Shown here: one piece after another, positions 23,142 through 30,867 of the stretch | Position numbering within the stretch: the first letter of the stretch is position 1 | How the letters are laid out: each line of letters starts with the position of its first letter | Source: a virus | Reading direction: 5' to 3' (one strand) | Length of the DNA stretch: 35,940 nt | Virus record (IMG/VR): IMGVR_UViG_3300048835_000243 | Coordinates: 1 to 35,940 of that record | Position numbers and translations under genes: made by a program | Notes under the pieces: model-generated | Databases searched by the model: none | What the model was told of the DNA's origin: nothing | Seen by the model: the letters and a program-made list of their open reading frames with translations, nothing else

Positions 23142-23170
23142 AAAAAAGCCCATCTACGAATAGACAGGCC
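23142..23170 (-). terminator. Terminator after the tail tube gene
   Basis: Arms GCCCATCTA (23148-23156) and TAGACAGGC (23161-23169), two mismatches in the stem, tetraloop CGAA, with a T run on the minus strand. It ends the capsid-to-tail-tube unit 21 bp after the tail-tube stop. Confidence 0.65.
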
Positions 23171-23191
23171 AATTCAACTAATCAATAAACA

Positions 23192-23719
23192 CTATGTTAC
23201 CGCTACCTTTTTAATGGTGTACGGTGCCCCTTTTGTACCTCCTGCGGAAACTGGTGTATTAGCCGTAGCTGTCACATCAATTGCCAATAGGTTGTTTTTA
23301 GTGATCGTACCTTGATGCCTTGCAGAAATTTTAGCATAAGGGAACTCAATTGTCATGTAGAATCCATTGATTGCCTTACTGGTCAATCTAACAGACAGAT
23401 AAGTATCTGCTATACTTTCTGGTGCATCCCATGTTTTTGTTCCATCAGTGTACGTACCACCCATCAGTAATACTAATGCATCCCCGAAAACTTCAAATAA
23501 CCTAAAGGTTAAAATGTTTGGGTTTGCCGCTGCAGATAATGTCAAATAGGCATCTTCCTGCTCTGTGGTTATCGTTTCTTCATTGGCTTCCGAACCATCG
23601 AAATTAGTAGAGTTTAGTTCAACTACGTTAAATTCTGTCAAACTTGCACCCATTATCCCATCACCTGGGGCACCGATCTCAATCTTCGCAACACCTAAAA
23701 CGTTATCATTCTTTGCCAT
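23192..23719 (-). CDS. Major tail tube protein
   Basis: 175 residues, mostly beta: LGVAKIEIGAPGDGIMGASL near 8, EETITTEQEDAYLTLSAAAN near 42, MTIEFPYAKISARHQGTI near 121, and a final KGAPYTIKKVAVT. Length and beta-sandwich pattern fit siphophage tail tube proteins. It follows the tail-terminator gene and, in the usual order, would be followed at once by chaperones; here an island intervenes. Its leader contains TTTAACATTATAAAATTT. Confidence 0.8.
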   Translation of the reverse strand: MAKNDNVLGVAKIEIGAPGDGIMGASLTEFNVVELNSTNFDGSEANEETITTEQEDAYLTLSAAANPNILTFRLFEVFGDALVLLMGGTYTDGTKTWDAPESIADTYLSVRLTSKAINGFYMTIEFPYAKISARHQGTITKNNLLAIDVTATANTPVSAGGTKGAPYTIKKVAVT

Positions 23720-23731
23720 GATTTTTAAATT

Positions 23732-24133
23732 TTATAATGTTAAATAATTTATTTTGATATTGTAAAAAAACTTTCCCTTACTCTCTTGGCTCTTGAAAAC
23801 CCCTTTATCATCTTCAATGTTTAAATGAAGTGTAATTTGGTGATCTTCAAAATAATGCTCCTTTTCATTTACCAGTGGAAAGATAAGATCCACTAATTCC
23901 TTCATCCTTTTCAAATTTGCTACATCTTCATTAATGCCCATGATATGAACGTTAATATTTAAGAACCCCTCTTGTAGATATTGGACCCGATTGTTCAAAA
24001 GATTTATGCAAACGTTTTCATTCTGATCACCCATTTCTTCATCGCCTATGATCACTTTCCCACTGATCTCGGTTTTTAGTACCGGATTCAGGATCTTGAA
24101 AACTCCCGATAATATATCAAAACTGGATTGCAC
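23732..24133 (-). CDS. Tail terminator/completion protein
   Basis: 133 residues, with an SFDILSGVFKILNPVLKTEI N-terminus and a strand-rich C-terminus (YFEDHQITLHLNIEDD). Position between the HK97 gp10-like gene and the tail tube fits the tail terminator of siphophages, which caps the tube and joins it to the head. Overlaps the upstream gene by 17 bp. Sequence support is moderate. Confidence 0.68.
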   Translation of the reverse strand: MQSSFDILSGVFKILNPVLKTEISGKVIIGDEEMGDQNENVCINLLNNRVQYLQEGFLNINVHIMGINEDVANLKRMKELVDLIFPLVNEKEHYFEDHQITLHLNIEDDKGVFKSQESKGKFFYNIKINYLTL

Positions 24134-24566
24134 TTAGTAAATTTTTAAACTCGTTGTCACTTGGTACACTGCCTGTAATAACATCATACCCCTTTGTTTC
24201 TACATACGCTGCATAGCGCATCCCTGCTACCCCTATCAGAACATATCCTTTTGGATAAAGTTGGGCAATTTCGTTGGCGTATGCCAATCCAACTGACTTC
24301 CCTTCAATGGTATTCGCCTTACTAGACCCTGCAAAGTTTCTGGTAACGACTTGACCATCCCTAAGAATTAAGTAACCAATGCTACTTCTTAAATTTCCAG
24401 TTCTGTCAATATAGGTACTTATAGTTCGCGCTCTATTAATAAACTGTTCGCCCTGATAAGCTAGAACATTTATTGCTCTTTCATCATACTCCTTCCTTCT
24501 CTGATCCAGAACGTTTTCGATCTGCTTAGTAGTAAAGAGTGCTTTCAGTCCATTTAATTTAGCCAT
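24117..24566 (-). CDS. HK97 gp10-like head-tail/tail completion protein
   Basis: 149 residues. N-terminal long helix (QRRKEYDERAINVLAYQGEQ near 22-41) and the gp10 family end motif YAAYVETKGYDVI (about 119-131). Members act at the head-tail junction or in tail completion. Overlaps the upstream adaptor gene by 13 bp and the downstream terminator gene by 17 bp, so translation is coupled. Confidence 0.78.
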   Translation of the reverse strand: MAKLNGLKALFTTKQIENVLDQRRKEYDERAINVLAYQGEQFINRARTISTYIDRTGNLRSSIGYLILRDGQVVTRNFAGSSKANTIEGKSVGLAYANEIAQLYPKGYVLIGVAGMRYAAYVETKGYDVITGSVPSDNEFKNLLSAIQF

Positions 24567-24850
24567 ATCACTGTGTGGGTTTGCATTGGTATAATTCTAA
24601 CTATATCCCATTTTCTACCCTCATAGCGAAATAAGGTATTCTCCATACCAAACAGTTTTAACACACCCTTAGATTTTGGCATGAAAAACTTAGCGTTATA
24701 CCCCCTGTCCAGTCCGCTTTTATGCTCAAAACGTCCTGTTAATGAAATGGTGGTACATTCGTTTTCAGTTACACCTACGATCCCATCTTCTGTATCAGTT
24801 AGCAACTCTGGTACAATTAATTTGGCCATATGTGGGTATCGTGTTATCAT
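24554..24850 (-). CDS. Head closure/stopper-like connector protein
   Basis: 98 residues from ATG 24850; an internal ATG (MAKLIVPELL) seven codons in is also likely. Beta-rich small protein (TTISLTGRFEHKSGL; RKWDIVRIIPMQTHTVIWLN), with the size and C-terminal strands of SPP1 gp16-like stoppers. Overlaps the upstream connector gene by 4 bp. Assignment comes from order: capsid, connector, stopper, gp10-like, terminator. Confidence 0.62.
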   Translation of the reverse strand: MITRYPHMAKLIVPELLTDTEDGIVGVTENECTTISLTGRFEHKSGLDRGYNAKFFMPKSKGVLKLFGMENTLFRYEGRKWDIVRIIPMQTHTVIWLN

Positions 24851-25170
24851 CCTAGTTTAGTGATCTTCAAATCTAGTTTTGTGTAACCTAATTCTTGGTA
24901 CTTATCATCGTTATACTTCAAGTAAATGTTTCTGGCCCTCAACATCAATATATCTCTATTTGCCTGTACTGTTAACTCACCTTCTCTATAATTGGGAACG
25001 GTGGCTAATTCCAAATAAAGATCTGCTGAAATCAGTTCCATACTTTTCAATTCACTAGCCGTATAATCATCGGTCATTTCAACCCCCCTGCTTGTGAACG
25101 CCAACTCGATTACTCGATCTGGAACGTTCACAAATGTTGGGTTAGATTTTATAGCATCTTCGATAGTCAT
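24847..25170 (-). CDS. Head-tail connector (adaptor) protein
   Basis: 107 residues, helical (ASELKSMELISADLYLELAT near 38-57; ANRDILMLRARNIYLKYNDD near 68-87). This matches small alpha-helical adaptor proteins such as SPP1 gp15/HK97 gp6 that bind under the portal. First connector gene after the major capsid gene. Family name not certain. Confidence 0.65.
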   Translation of the reverse strand: MTIEDAIKSNPTFVNVPDRVIELAFTSRGVEMTDDYTASELKSMELISADLYLELATVPNYREGELTVQANRDILMLRARNIYLKYNDDKYQELGYTKLDLKITKLG

Positions 25171-25182
25171 TGCACTAAGGTA

Positions 25183-26259
25183 TTAACTCCAAGTTGTTGC
25201 GTTTAGAGTGTTCAAAAGGAAAATTCCTTTTACATTGTTTAGGGTCGGGAACGCTACTGACTCCCCTTTGGTGTAAACCCTGAATGGGTTTCTGTCATTC
25301 CAACGAGTGATCCGTACTATATCCCTGTTTGCTGCCATTGCTGCAGGATCAGCATATCCTTCCACTTTTTCCTCTGCAGTCAAAGTAAATTGAGTGCTAC
25401 CGGCAGTGGGTGAAGATAGGAAAGCAACTTTTCCTGTACTCCATGGGCTGTAAGTGGTCAATGATCCATCTTTACCTTCAATTGTCACAGTTGAATCTAT
25501 GATAACAATAGGTGGTAAACCATTGCTGTTCAAGATCACATTGATCTGTTCCAAGGTAGGAGATAAGTAACCTACAGACAATCCTAAAAGGCCAGAATAC
25601 TGCTCTTTAACTTCGGTTGTCGCTCTCATAAGGTCAAAGGTAGTTTCTTCCATATAAATGGCCTGTACTTTGTACCCTTTGCCTTTAGCGTATCTTACAC
25701 GCTCTTTCAAATCTGCAATTGGTTTTGCAGTTGCTGCAGTACTCCAAATAACGGCTGCACCTTTCTTGTTTCCAGAAGGAATACCAAAGGTCGCTTTGGT
25801 CAACACTCCAATGTTGTTGGAACTGGTAATATCTACAACTCCTGTAGACAAAGCCTGCATTGCCATTTCTTCCAATCTCATATGCACACCCCTGTAAGAT
25901 CTTCCAACATCACCAAATATGATCTTATAGATCTGTGCTTCCAATCCTCTAGGGCTGTTCTGTAAAGCATAAAGGTTGTGTAACTGCTTCTCGCTAACTT
26001 GATTCAAAAGAGATATTTTCTCGATTGCACCAGTCTGCATAGTCGCATCAGGTCGTTTTTTTAGCCTTGCACTAGAATCGTGTGCAATGACATCAGCACT
26101 AATGGTCAAATCGCCATCAGCTTCCAAACTCTCCCAAGATAAATTCGATGTGAATTGGGCAGGGAACAAACTTCTATATGCGAAGCTTGGCTCTTGTAAT
26201 CCAGCTAATACCACTTCTAAGGCTTTCTGGGTTACGTCTTGAAATCTTTTAATTGCCAT
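25183..26259 (-). CDS. Major capsid protein
   Basis: 358 residues. N-terminal arm (MAIKRFQDVTQKALEVVLAG), a domain with RLEEMAMQALSTGVVDI near 126-142, then an alpha/beta core with KGYKVQAIYMEETTFDLM near 194-211 and a C-terminal strand cluster (RITRWNDRNPFRVYTKGE). This resembles HK97-fold capsid proteins of the E-type group. The gene follows a scaffold and a decoration-like protein, the standard head order, and its leader contains ATTAACATTTAATATT. The first 30 residues may be cleaved or used as an arm; no protease gene is visible. Confidence 0.88.
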   Translation of the reverse strand: MAIKRFQDVTQKALEVVLAGLQEPSFAYRSLFPAQFTSNLSWESLEADGDLTISADVIAHDSSARLKKRPDATMQTGAIEKISLLNQVSEKQLHNLYALQNSPRGLEAQIYKIIFGDVGRSYRGVHMRLEEMAMQALSTGVVDITSSNNIGVLTKATFGIPSGNKKGAAVIWSTAATAKPIADLKERVRYAKGKGYKVQAIYMEETTFDLMRATTEVKEQYSGLLGLSVGYLSPTLEQINVILNSNGLPPIVIIDSTVTIEGKDGSLTTYSPWSTGKVAFLSSPTAGSTQFTLTAEEKVEGYADPAAMAANRDIVRITRWNDRNPFRVYTKGESVAFPTLNNVKGIFLLNTLNATTWS

Positions 26260-26296
26260 TTCTTAAATATTAAATGTTAATAAATTATTTTGATCC

Positions 26297-26659
26297 TTAT
26301 ATGAAGGAAATACCGGGCAATGCTCCTTTTACGGTTGCATTGATTGCAAAAGGCAATTTAGCTTCGTTCACTACCCCTCTTATACAAATTGATGCATAAG
26401 GTTTTGCTTTAGGAACTTCTTGATACAGAATACCTACTACCTTATCATCGTCAGCTTCCAAGTTAGCTTCCAACAAAGGTCGGTACTTACCTGAAACAAC
26501 AATGATCGGTGTTCCTTCTGGAATATAACCATCAGAATCATACTCTGTAGTTACTCCTGTCAAATCTAACTCTGCACCGCCAGGTACATCAGCTAACATT
26601 TTTTCGACTACATTCTTACCTCCTGTAACAACGCTATCGCTACCAATAATCTCTGCCAT
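26297..26659 (-). CDS. Capsid decoration/stabilisation-like protein
   Basis: 120 residues with beta-rich segments (GYIPEGTPIIVVSGKYRPLL near 44-63; DKVVGILYQEVPKAKPYASI near 72-91). These match the small decoration proteins that sit between scaffold and capsid genes. It may bind the outside of the head. The assignment rests on size, fold and order. Confidence 0.68.
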   Translation of the reverse strand: MAEIIGSDSVVTGGKNVVEKMLADVPGGAELDLTGVTTEYDSDGYIPEGTPIIVVSGKYRPLLEANLEADDDKVVGILYQEVPKAKPYASICIRGVVNEAKLPFAINATVKGALPGISFI

Positions 26660-26680
26660 GTCTTAAATTTTAAAAATTAA

Positions 26681-27400
26681 TTAAAGTTGTTTTGCCATTT
26701 CAGCCAATTCTTTTTCGTCGGCTGTGGTCATTTTGCTTTGGTTTTTGTCCGTCCTGTCACTAAACGAATAGGTATCCGTTCCTGCGATGTCCGTGTAAAC
26801 TTCTGCGTATTCAGTCTCAAGCGCTTCAATCTGATCATCCACGCTAGTTTCTGATTTAAGATCAATACGACTAATCCACTTCGTTTGAAGATTTTTAGGC
26901 AACTTGCTTTTTTCCATTTTACCCTTGGCTTCATCCAATTTAGAATTAACCTGATTCTTATTTTTAATAGAATCTAATTCTTGCGTCACCGAATCCAATT
27001 TAGACATCATTGCCTTAACGTATTCTGGCGTATCATCAGGTAATTTAGTGGTCGGTTTATTTTCTTCACCTTCCTCATTGTAATCATCCTGTAAAAATCT
27101 CTTTTTGAATGTTTTGATTCCACTATCGACCTTTTTGTCGTGTGCCGATTGCATCACCTTTGACATTGATAGGATCTTGTCAAATCCTAATTTTTCAACT
27201 GCCTGAACTAATAGTGGACTTGTAGCCAATTCGTCTACAGTTAAAGTGGTTTCATCACTGTCTGCATCCACTACTGGCAAATCATTAATAAAGGCATTGA
27301 TTTCTGCTTCTGTTTTGTTTTCAAACATTGAAGCTAGACCCTCACTCATTCCCGCCAATTTTAAAGCGTTAATCAGTTTTACTCTGAGTTTCTTATTCAT
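26681..27400 (-). CDS. Scaffolding protein
   Basis: 239 residues, highly charged and helical: Glu/Asp-rich linker (DYNEEGEENKPTTKLPDDT near 105-123), coiled coil (AMMSKLDSVTQELDSIKNKN near 129-148), basic C-terminal part (AKGKMEKSKLPKNLQTKW near 158-175). This is the composition of the GP20-like scaffolds that assemble the procapsid and are then removed. It is the first gene after dyad A (80 bp upstream) and opens the head/capsid unit. Confidence 0.8.
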   Translation of the reverse strand: MNKKLRVKLINALKLAGMSEGLASMFENKTEAEINAFINDLPVVDADSDETTLTVDELATSPLLVQAVEKLGFDKILSMSKVMQSAHDKKVDSGIKTFKKRFLQDDYNEEGEENKPTTKLPDDTPEYVKAMMSKLDSVTQELDSIKNKNQVNSKLDEAKGKMEKSKLPKNLQTKWISRIDLKSETSVDDQIEALETEYAEVYTDIAGTDTYSFSDRTDKNQSKMTTADEKELAEMAKQL

Positions 27401-27480
27401 AATTATTACGATTAGATTAAATTAATTTCGACTAATGTAATATTGAATAGGGCAACTTAAAGAATAATGACAAGGTTTTT

Positions 27481-27496
27481 ATTTATAGTAGTAAAT
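27481..27496 (-). promoter_or_regulatory. Late-unit dyad, copy A
   Basis: ATTTATAGTAGTAAAT, 5-bp arms ATTTA/TAAAT around TAGTAG. It begins at the last base of the TGA stop of the upstream gene and lies 80 bp before the scaffold ATG. Compared with copy B, both flanking positions differ in a compensating way (ATTTA/TAAAT versus GTTTA/TAAAC), so the dyad symmetry is kept. Confidence 0.6.
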
Positions 27497-27816
27497 CATC
27501 GGTATGCGTAAATGACCGCATATATTGTAGACTCCGAGATCATAAGAAGCCTTTCAAGATCCTTCACACACTCGCTATGAGTTTTATCATCGTTACTGTC
27601 AATGTACCAATGTATAAATACTCTCCTGCGTTCTAAGTGCTTCTTGGACTTTCTTGGCATGGTGAACTTTATCTTATTTTTCTTCAAATATCGCTCAAAT
27701 TTTTTATGCACCAAAACAACCTCTTGGAATTGTATAAAGATCTGCTCATGCGTAATCAGTGGCTCCCACTTCTGCAAGTATCTTTCAGTCGTACTAAGTA
27801 GTTTGGCTTTTCTCAT
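27496..27816 (-). CDS. Small basic HTH-like protein in the head cluster
   Basis: 106 residues, basic (KKFERYLKKNKIKFTMPRKS near 38-57, then KKHLERRRVF). The C-terminal segment (SECVKDLERLLMISESTIYA) looks like the second and third helices of an HTH, ending VIYAYR. It overlaps the gp7-like gene by 4 bp and is followed at once by dyad A. It might bind DNA, perhaps acting on late promoters or packaging, but no evidence goes beyond its shape and place. Confidence 0.6.
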   Translation of the reverse strand: MRKAKLLSTTERYLQKWEPLITHEQIFIQFQEVVLVHKKFERYLKKNKIKFTMPRKSKKHLERRRVFIHWYIDSNDDKTHSECVKDLERLLMISESTIYAVIYAYR

Positions 27817-28859
27817 TTGGTCACATGGCTTTTAATAGCAAAACCTTCTTTAGTGTTCTTGAAATTATCTGCAATGAAGTATGGTTTATTCTTGTAACCC
27901 TTAATTGTATCGGAATTTGCATTTAAGAACTTTTGGGCACGTGCCGGTATAGTTGTTATGTCTTTTGAAGTTCGTGCCTTAGTGTTTACGAAATTGATAA
28001 ATTCCTTCTGATTCATCAGTACTGTGGTGGTAAAACATAAGCAATTGGGGTGCCAACCTAAGAATTTAAAACCTTTTGGGTACTCTCCTTGCAATTCATC
28101 ACAAATGTCATATTTAGGGTGTGCGTTGGATAAATTGACTTTAATTCCTTTTACGAAATCCAATGTCTGCACTCTTTCATGATCAGCATATCGATATGCA
28201 ATATTGATTTCGTTTCTGGCAACTCTCAATGCATTCTTATAACTGGATCTATAAACACCCTGCCCAGGCTTGTAGAGTTTTGCAGGTGCCGATAAAACTA
28301 ATTTACCTTCATCGTTTCTGATCCTTCTAAACCTTTTGTCGGGTTCTTTCAGGTATGCTTTAATATCTCTTGCCAAACTAGGTGCATCCCTTCCCTCTGC
28401 CAAACCTTCCTTTATGAAAAATTCCATTTGCTCTTTGGTTTGTTCATCCAACTTCCAAACTCTATCAGATAAATTCAACCCTTTCATTCTGTAATTCTTC
28501 CAACTTGTCAAGGCCGTTAGATCCCTGTAGAACTGTCTTTCACGATCTTTGGTGTCAAGATCCATTCCACGCAAATAACTTGTGGTCTGCAGATCCAAAC
28601 AATCATTTGCTAGATTCTGACCAGATCCAATATTAACTAGAAGATTCCTTTTGAAATCAGCATCCAAACCTAATAGTATTTTTTCCACCTCTTTTTCAAG
28701 TTGTGCATTTCCTTTCCATACATCAGATTTGGATTTGGATTTGTAGCGTTTCAGGACTGCAGCAAGTTCATTCGCTTTTTCCGAATAAAGCCTACTCATT
28801 TGGTTATCCTGTTTAGACAACAATGAAACTAATTTTCTATGACATAGATTTGTTGCCAT
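27813..28859 (-). CDS. Head morphogenesis/minor capsid protein (SPP1 gp7/Mu gpF-like)
   Basis: 348 residues. The C-terminal third carries the family motif of His247 and Cys253 (NAHPKYDICDEL) with GWHPNCLC (His270, Cys273, Cys275), preceded by RVARNEINIAYRYADHER (213-230). Family members bind the portal and travel with DNA as minor head components. It overlaps the upstream small gene by 23 bp and follows the portal cluster. Confidence 0.87.
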   Translation of the reverse strand: MATNLCHRKLVSLLSKQDNQMSRLYSEKANELAAVLKRYKSKSKSDVWKGNAQLEKEVEKILLGLDADFKRNLLVNIGSGQNLANDCLDLQTTSYLRGMDLDTKDRERQFYRDLTALTSWKNYRMKGLNLSDRVWKLDEQTKEQMEFFIKEGLAEGRDAPSLARDIKAYLKEPDKRFRRIRNDEGKLVLSAPAKLYKPGQGVYRSSYKNALRVARNEINIAYRYADHERVQTLDFVKGIKVNLSNAHPKYDICDELQGEYPKGFKFLGWHPNCLCFTTTVLMNQKEFINFVNTKARTSKDITTIPARAQKFLNANSDTIKGYKNKPYFIADNFKNTKEGFAIKSHVTK

Positions 28860-29118
28860 TCATTGATTCTTTTACCATTTCCATAATTTCATAGGTGTCA
28901 CATTTTACATAAAAATCAAAACCACCTGCAGTAATAATAGAAATTCGGTTATCTTTTTCATATGATGCTAAAGTGTCTATCGTATAAAACCAATGCAGAT
29001 TAACTTTATCATTCCATAATACCTGATCATCATCACTTCCTAATCCTAGTTTTCTTAAATTTTGACTTTCATCATCATCCATATAAACTAGCAATGATAT
29101 TGGGCTGAATAATATCAT
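28837..29118 (-). CDS. Small protein of the portal cluster, function unknown
   Basis: 93 residues if read from ATG 29118. The start MILFSPISLLVYMDDDESQN has an internal Met at 13, before an acidic stretch, which may be the true start. The body is strand-rich (NRISIITAGGFDFYVKCDTY). Two bases after the preceding gene's stop; overlaps the gp7-like gene by 23 bp. Possibly a structural accessory of the portal vertex. Confidence 0.62.
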   Translation of the reverse strand: MILFSPISLLVYMDDDESQNLRKLGLGSDDDQVLWNDKVNLHWFYTIDTLASYEKDNRISIITAGGFDFYVKCDTYEIMEMVKESMNGNKSMS

Positions 29119-29120
29119 AA

Positions 29121-29480
29121 CTAACTTTTTATTCGTTTAATTGATTGTGGGCTAATAAGCCACTCTCCTGCTTCCGAAGGAACAAAAGGGGCTAACTCTT
29201 TCATAAGTCTAATCCTTAGTTTGAATTTACTTGCGTGGGTCGTTACTAACACATGACAATCAGCAACACATGGAGTAATGAAAAAAATACCTTGTGGTAT
29301 TGATGTATTTACTTTAAAACCGATTATGGTTTTTAGATCATTTACATCATGCCTTGACCTAAAAGTTAATGCTGTTCTTGAATATGCCGAACTGTAATTT
29401 TCTTCTTTCCAAAAATTCATGAAAGAATTGATTTTTTCCTTGATCTCTTTTTTTTGATCCAACTCTAATTGCTTTTCCAT
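29121..29480 (-). CDS. Protein of unknown function next to the portal
   Basis: 119 residues. Helical N-terminus (DQKKEIKEKINSFMNFWKEE) then beta-rich segments with a Cys pair (GIFFITPCVADCHVLVTTH near 68-86) and RIRLMKELAPFVPSEAGEW. It reads like a small alpha/beta fold resembling NTF2-type proteins, which is only an impression. Its start overlaps the portal stop by one base, so it belongs to the head operon. Confidence 0.65.
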   Translation of the reverse strand: MEKQLELDQKKEIKEKINSFMNFWKEENYSSAYSRTALTFRSRHDVNDLKTIIGFKVNTSIPQGIFFITPCVADCHVLVTTHASKFKLRIRLMKELAPFVPSEAGEWLISPQSIKRIKS

Positions 29481-30829
29481 TATTGAGGTAAATTAAATGT
29501 TTCTCCTAGTGTTTCGCTAGATTCCGTTTTGATCCTTTCCAATTCACCTTTGGTATCGGTTACTAATGGATTGTGTTCTAATGCCGATTCCTGTGACATT
29601 ATTGATTTATTTCCAGTAGCTACTGAAAGATTCTCAATTATTTCTGTTAGGTTTTCAGGCAGAATACTTGTGAACTTCACATCAATATAGATCTCTCTAT
29701 TAGGATTTCCAAGTTTAGCACCTTCCATTCCGGACCGAATTAGGCTTATTGTTCTTTCAACAAATGGTTTATAAATAGATTCATTGAAACTAGCTTTTAT
29801 GATACTATTCAGGAACATCAGTTTTAATGCGATTCCTGAAACGTTTCCAATGCCTTTCAGGTTGTTTAACGATAGATCTGGGGTTGCTGATAGGTCATAT
29901 ATCAAAGCCTTGGTTATTTCAAATTCTAACTTGGTTGACTCTGGTGCTGAATCCCAACCTACTACATCAAGATCACTAGGAATAATTTGGCCTTGTGGGG
30001 TTTCAATTAGATCCATCATGTAAATTGACCCTGTTTCGTCTCTTGTGGGAACGTTATCAATATTTCCAGTGGCTTTGAAAAATGGACTAGAAAAATAATC
30101 GTTAGTATCAGCGAATCTACTAAACCTATTCTCAAAACGATCAATGAGGTGTTTTACTGATTCGTACTCAACTTCTTCTTCTTCTAAATAAACTATCGGC
30201 ATACGATCAAAGAAGTGTTTGGTTGGTGCTTGAGTCTCAACTAGATCTTCTCCTGATCCTTCCCATACTCTCACTGTGGTTTGATCAAAAATATAGTATC
30301 TGTCTACTTCTTCACCTGCTTCATTCTTTACCTTGGTATTCCACATGAAACCATCTAGGTTATCAAAATCATCAAAATTAGGGTACATTGTTCCTTTCCT
30401 TGGATCTAGGTTGTGTACTGACAATTTTAAACCTCCATTCAATTCATCTTTCACTATCCTGAACAATAAGGCCGATTGTCTAAATGCCTTTGCCTGTTCA
30501 CAACATTTCAATAGTAGTCCATCTATTCTAATAGACTTCCATGCTTTTTCTAATTCATTAATATCTTCATCGGCAATTAACTGTACTGGCTTTCCGAATA
30601 AGAACGCTGCAGAAGTTTGAACTATTTGTTTCTGGAAAGGAATTGGGATCTTGTTTACCTCAACGGTTTGCTTTTTTACAGTTTTGTCCTTTCGTTTTCC
30701 TACTTGGGTGTCTCGCTGTGTTCTTTCATTTTGATATTCTGCAATGTGATCACCATTTTCAATTGCATTTTCTTGAAATATTTCGATCACTTTAGATTTT
30801 TCAAGTGCAATAATATCTGTAAAGTTCAT
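29480..30829 (-). CDS. Portal protein (SPP1 gp6-like)
   Basis: 449 residues; forms the dodecameric ring at the head vertex through which DNA is packaged. N-terminal segment KKQTVEVNKIPIPFQKQIVQ (53-72), the LHNLDPRK element near 133, the VKHLIDRFENRFSRFADTND helix (224-243) and the SATPDLSLNNLKGIGNVSGI loop (313-332) match the SPP1 gp6 portal family; YKPFVERTISLIRSG lies in the crown/clip helices. Position directly after terminase is canonical. Size fits (about 450-500 in the family). Confidence 0.9.
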   Translation of the reverse strand: MNFTDIIALEKSKVIEIFQENAIENGDHIAEYQNERTQRDTQVGKRKDKTVKKQTVEVNKIPIPFQKQIVQTSAAFLFGKPVQLIADEDINELEKAWKSIRIDGLLLKCCEQAKAFRQSALLFRIVKDELNGGLKLSVHNLDPRKGTMYPNFDDFDNLDGFMWNTKVKNEAGEEVDRYYIFDQTTVRVWEGSGEDLVETQAPTKHFFDRMPIVYLEEEEVEYESVKHLIDRFENRFSRFADTNDYFSSPFFKATGNIDNVPTRDETGSIYMMDLIETPQGQIIPSDLDVVGWDSAPESTKLEFEITKALIYDLSATPDLSLNNLKGIGNVSGIALKLMFLNSIIKASFNESIYKPFVERTISLIRSGMEGAKLGNPNREIYIDVKFTSILPENLTEIIENLSVATGNKSIMSQESALEHNPLVTDTKGELERIKTESSETLGETFNLPQ

Positions 30830-30867
30830 GTTGTATAATGTTTTGATTCTTACAAATTTATATTTAT

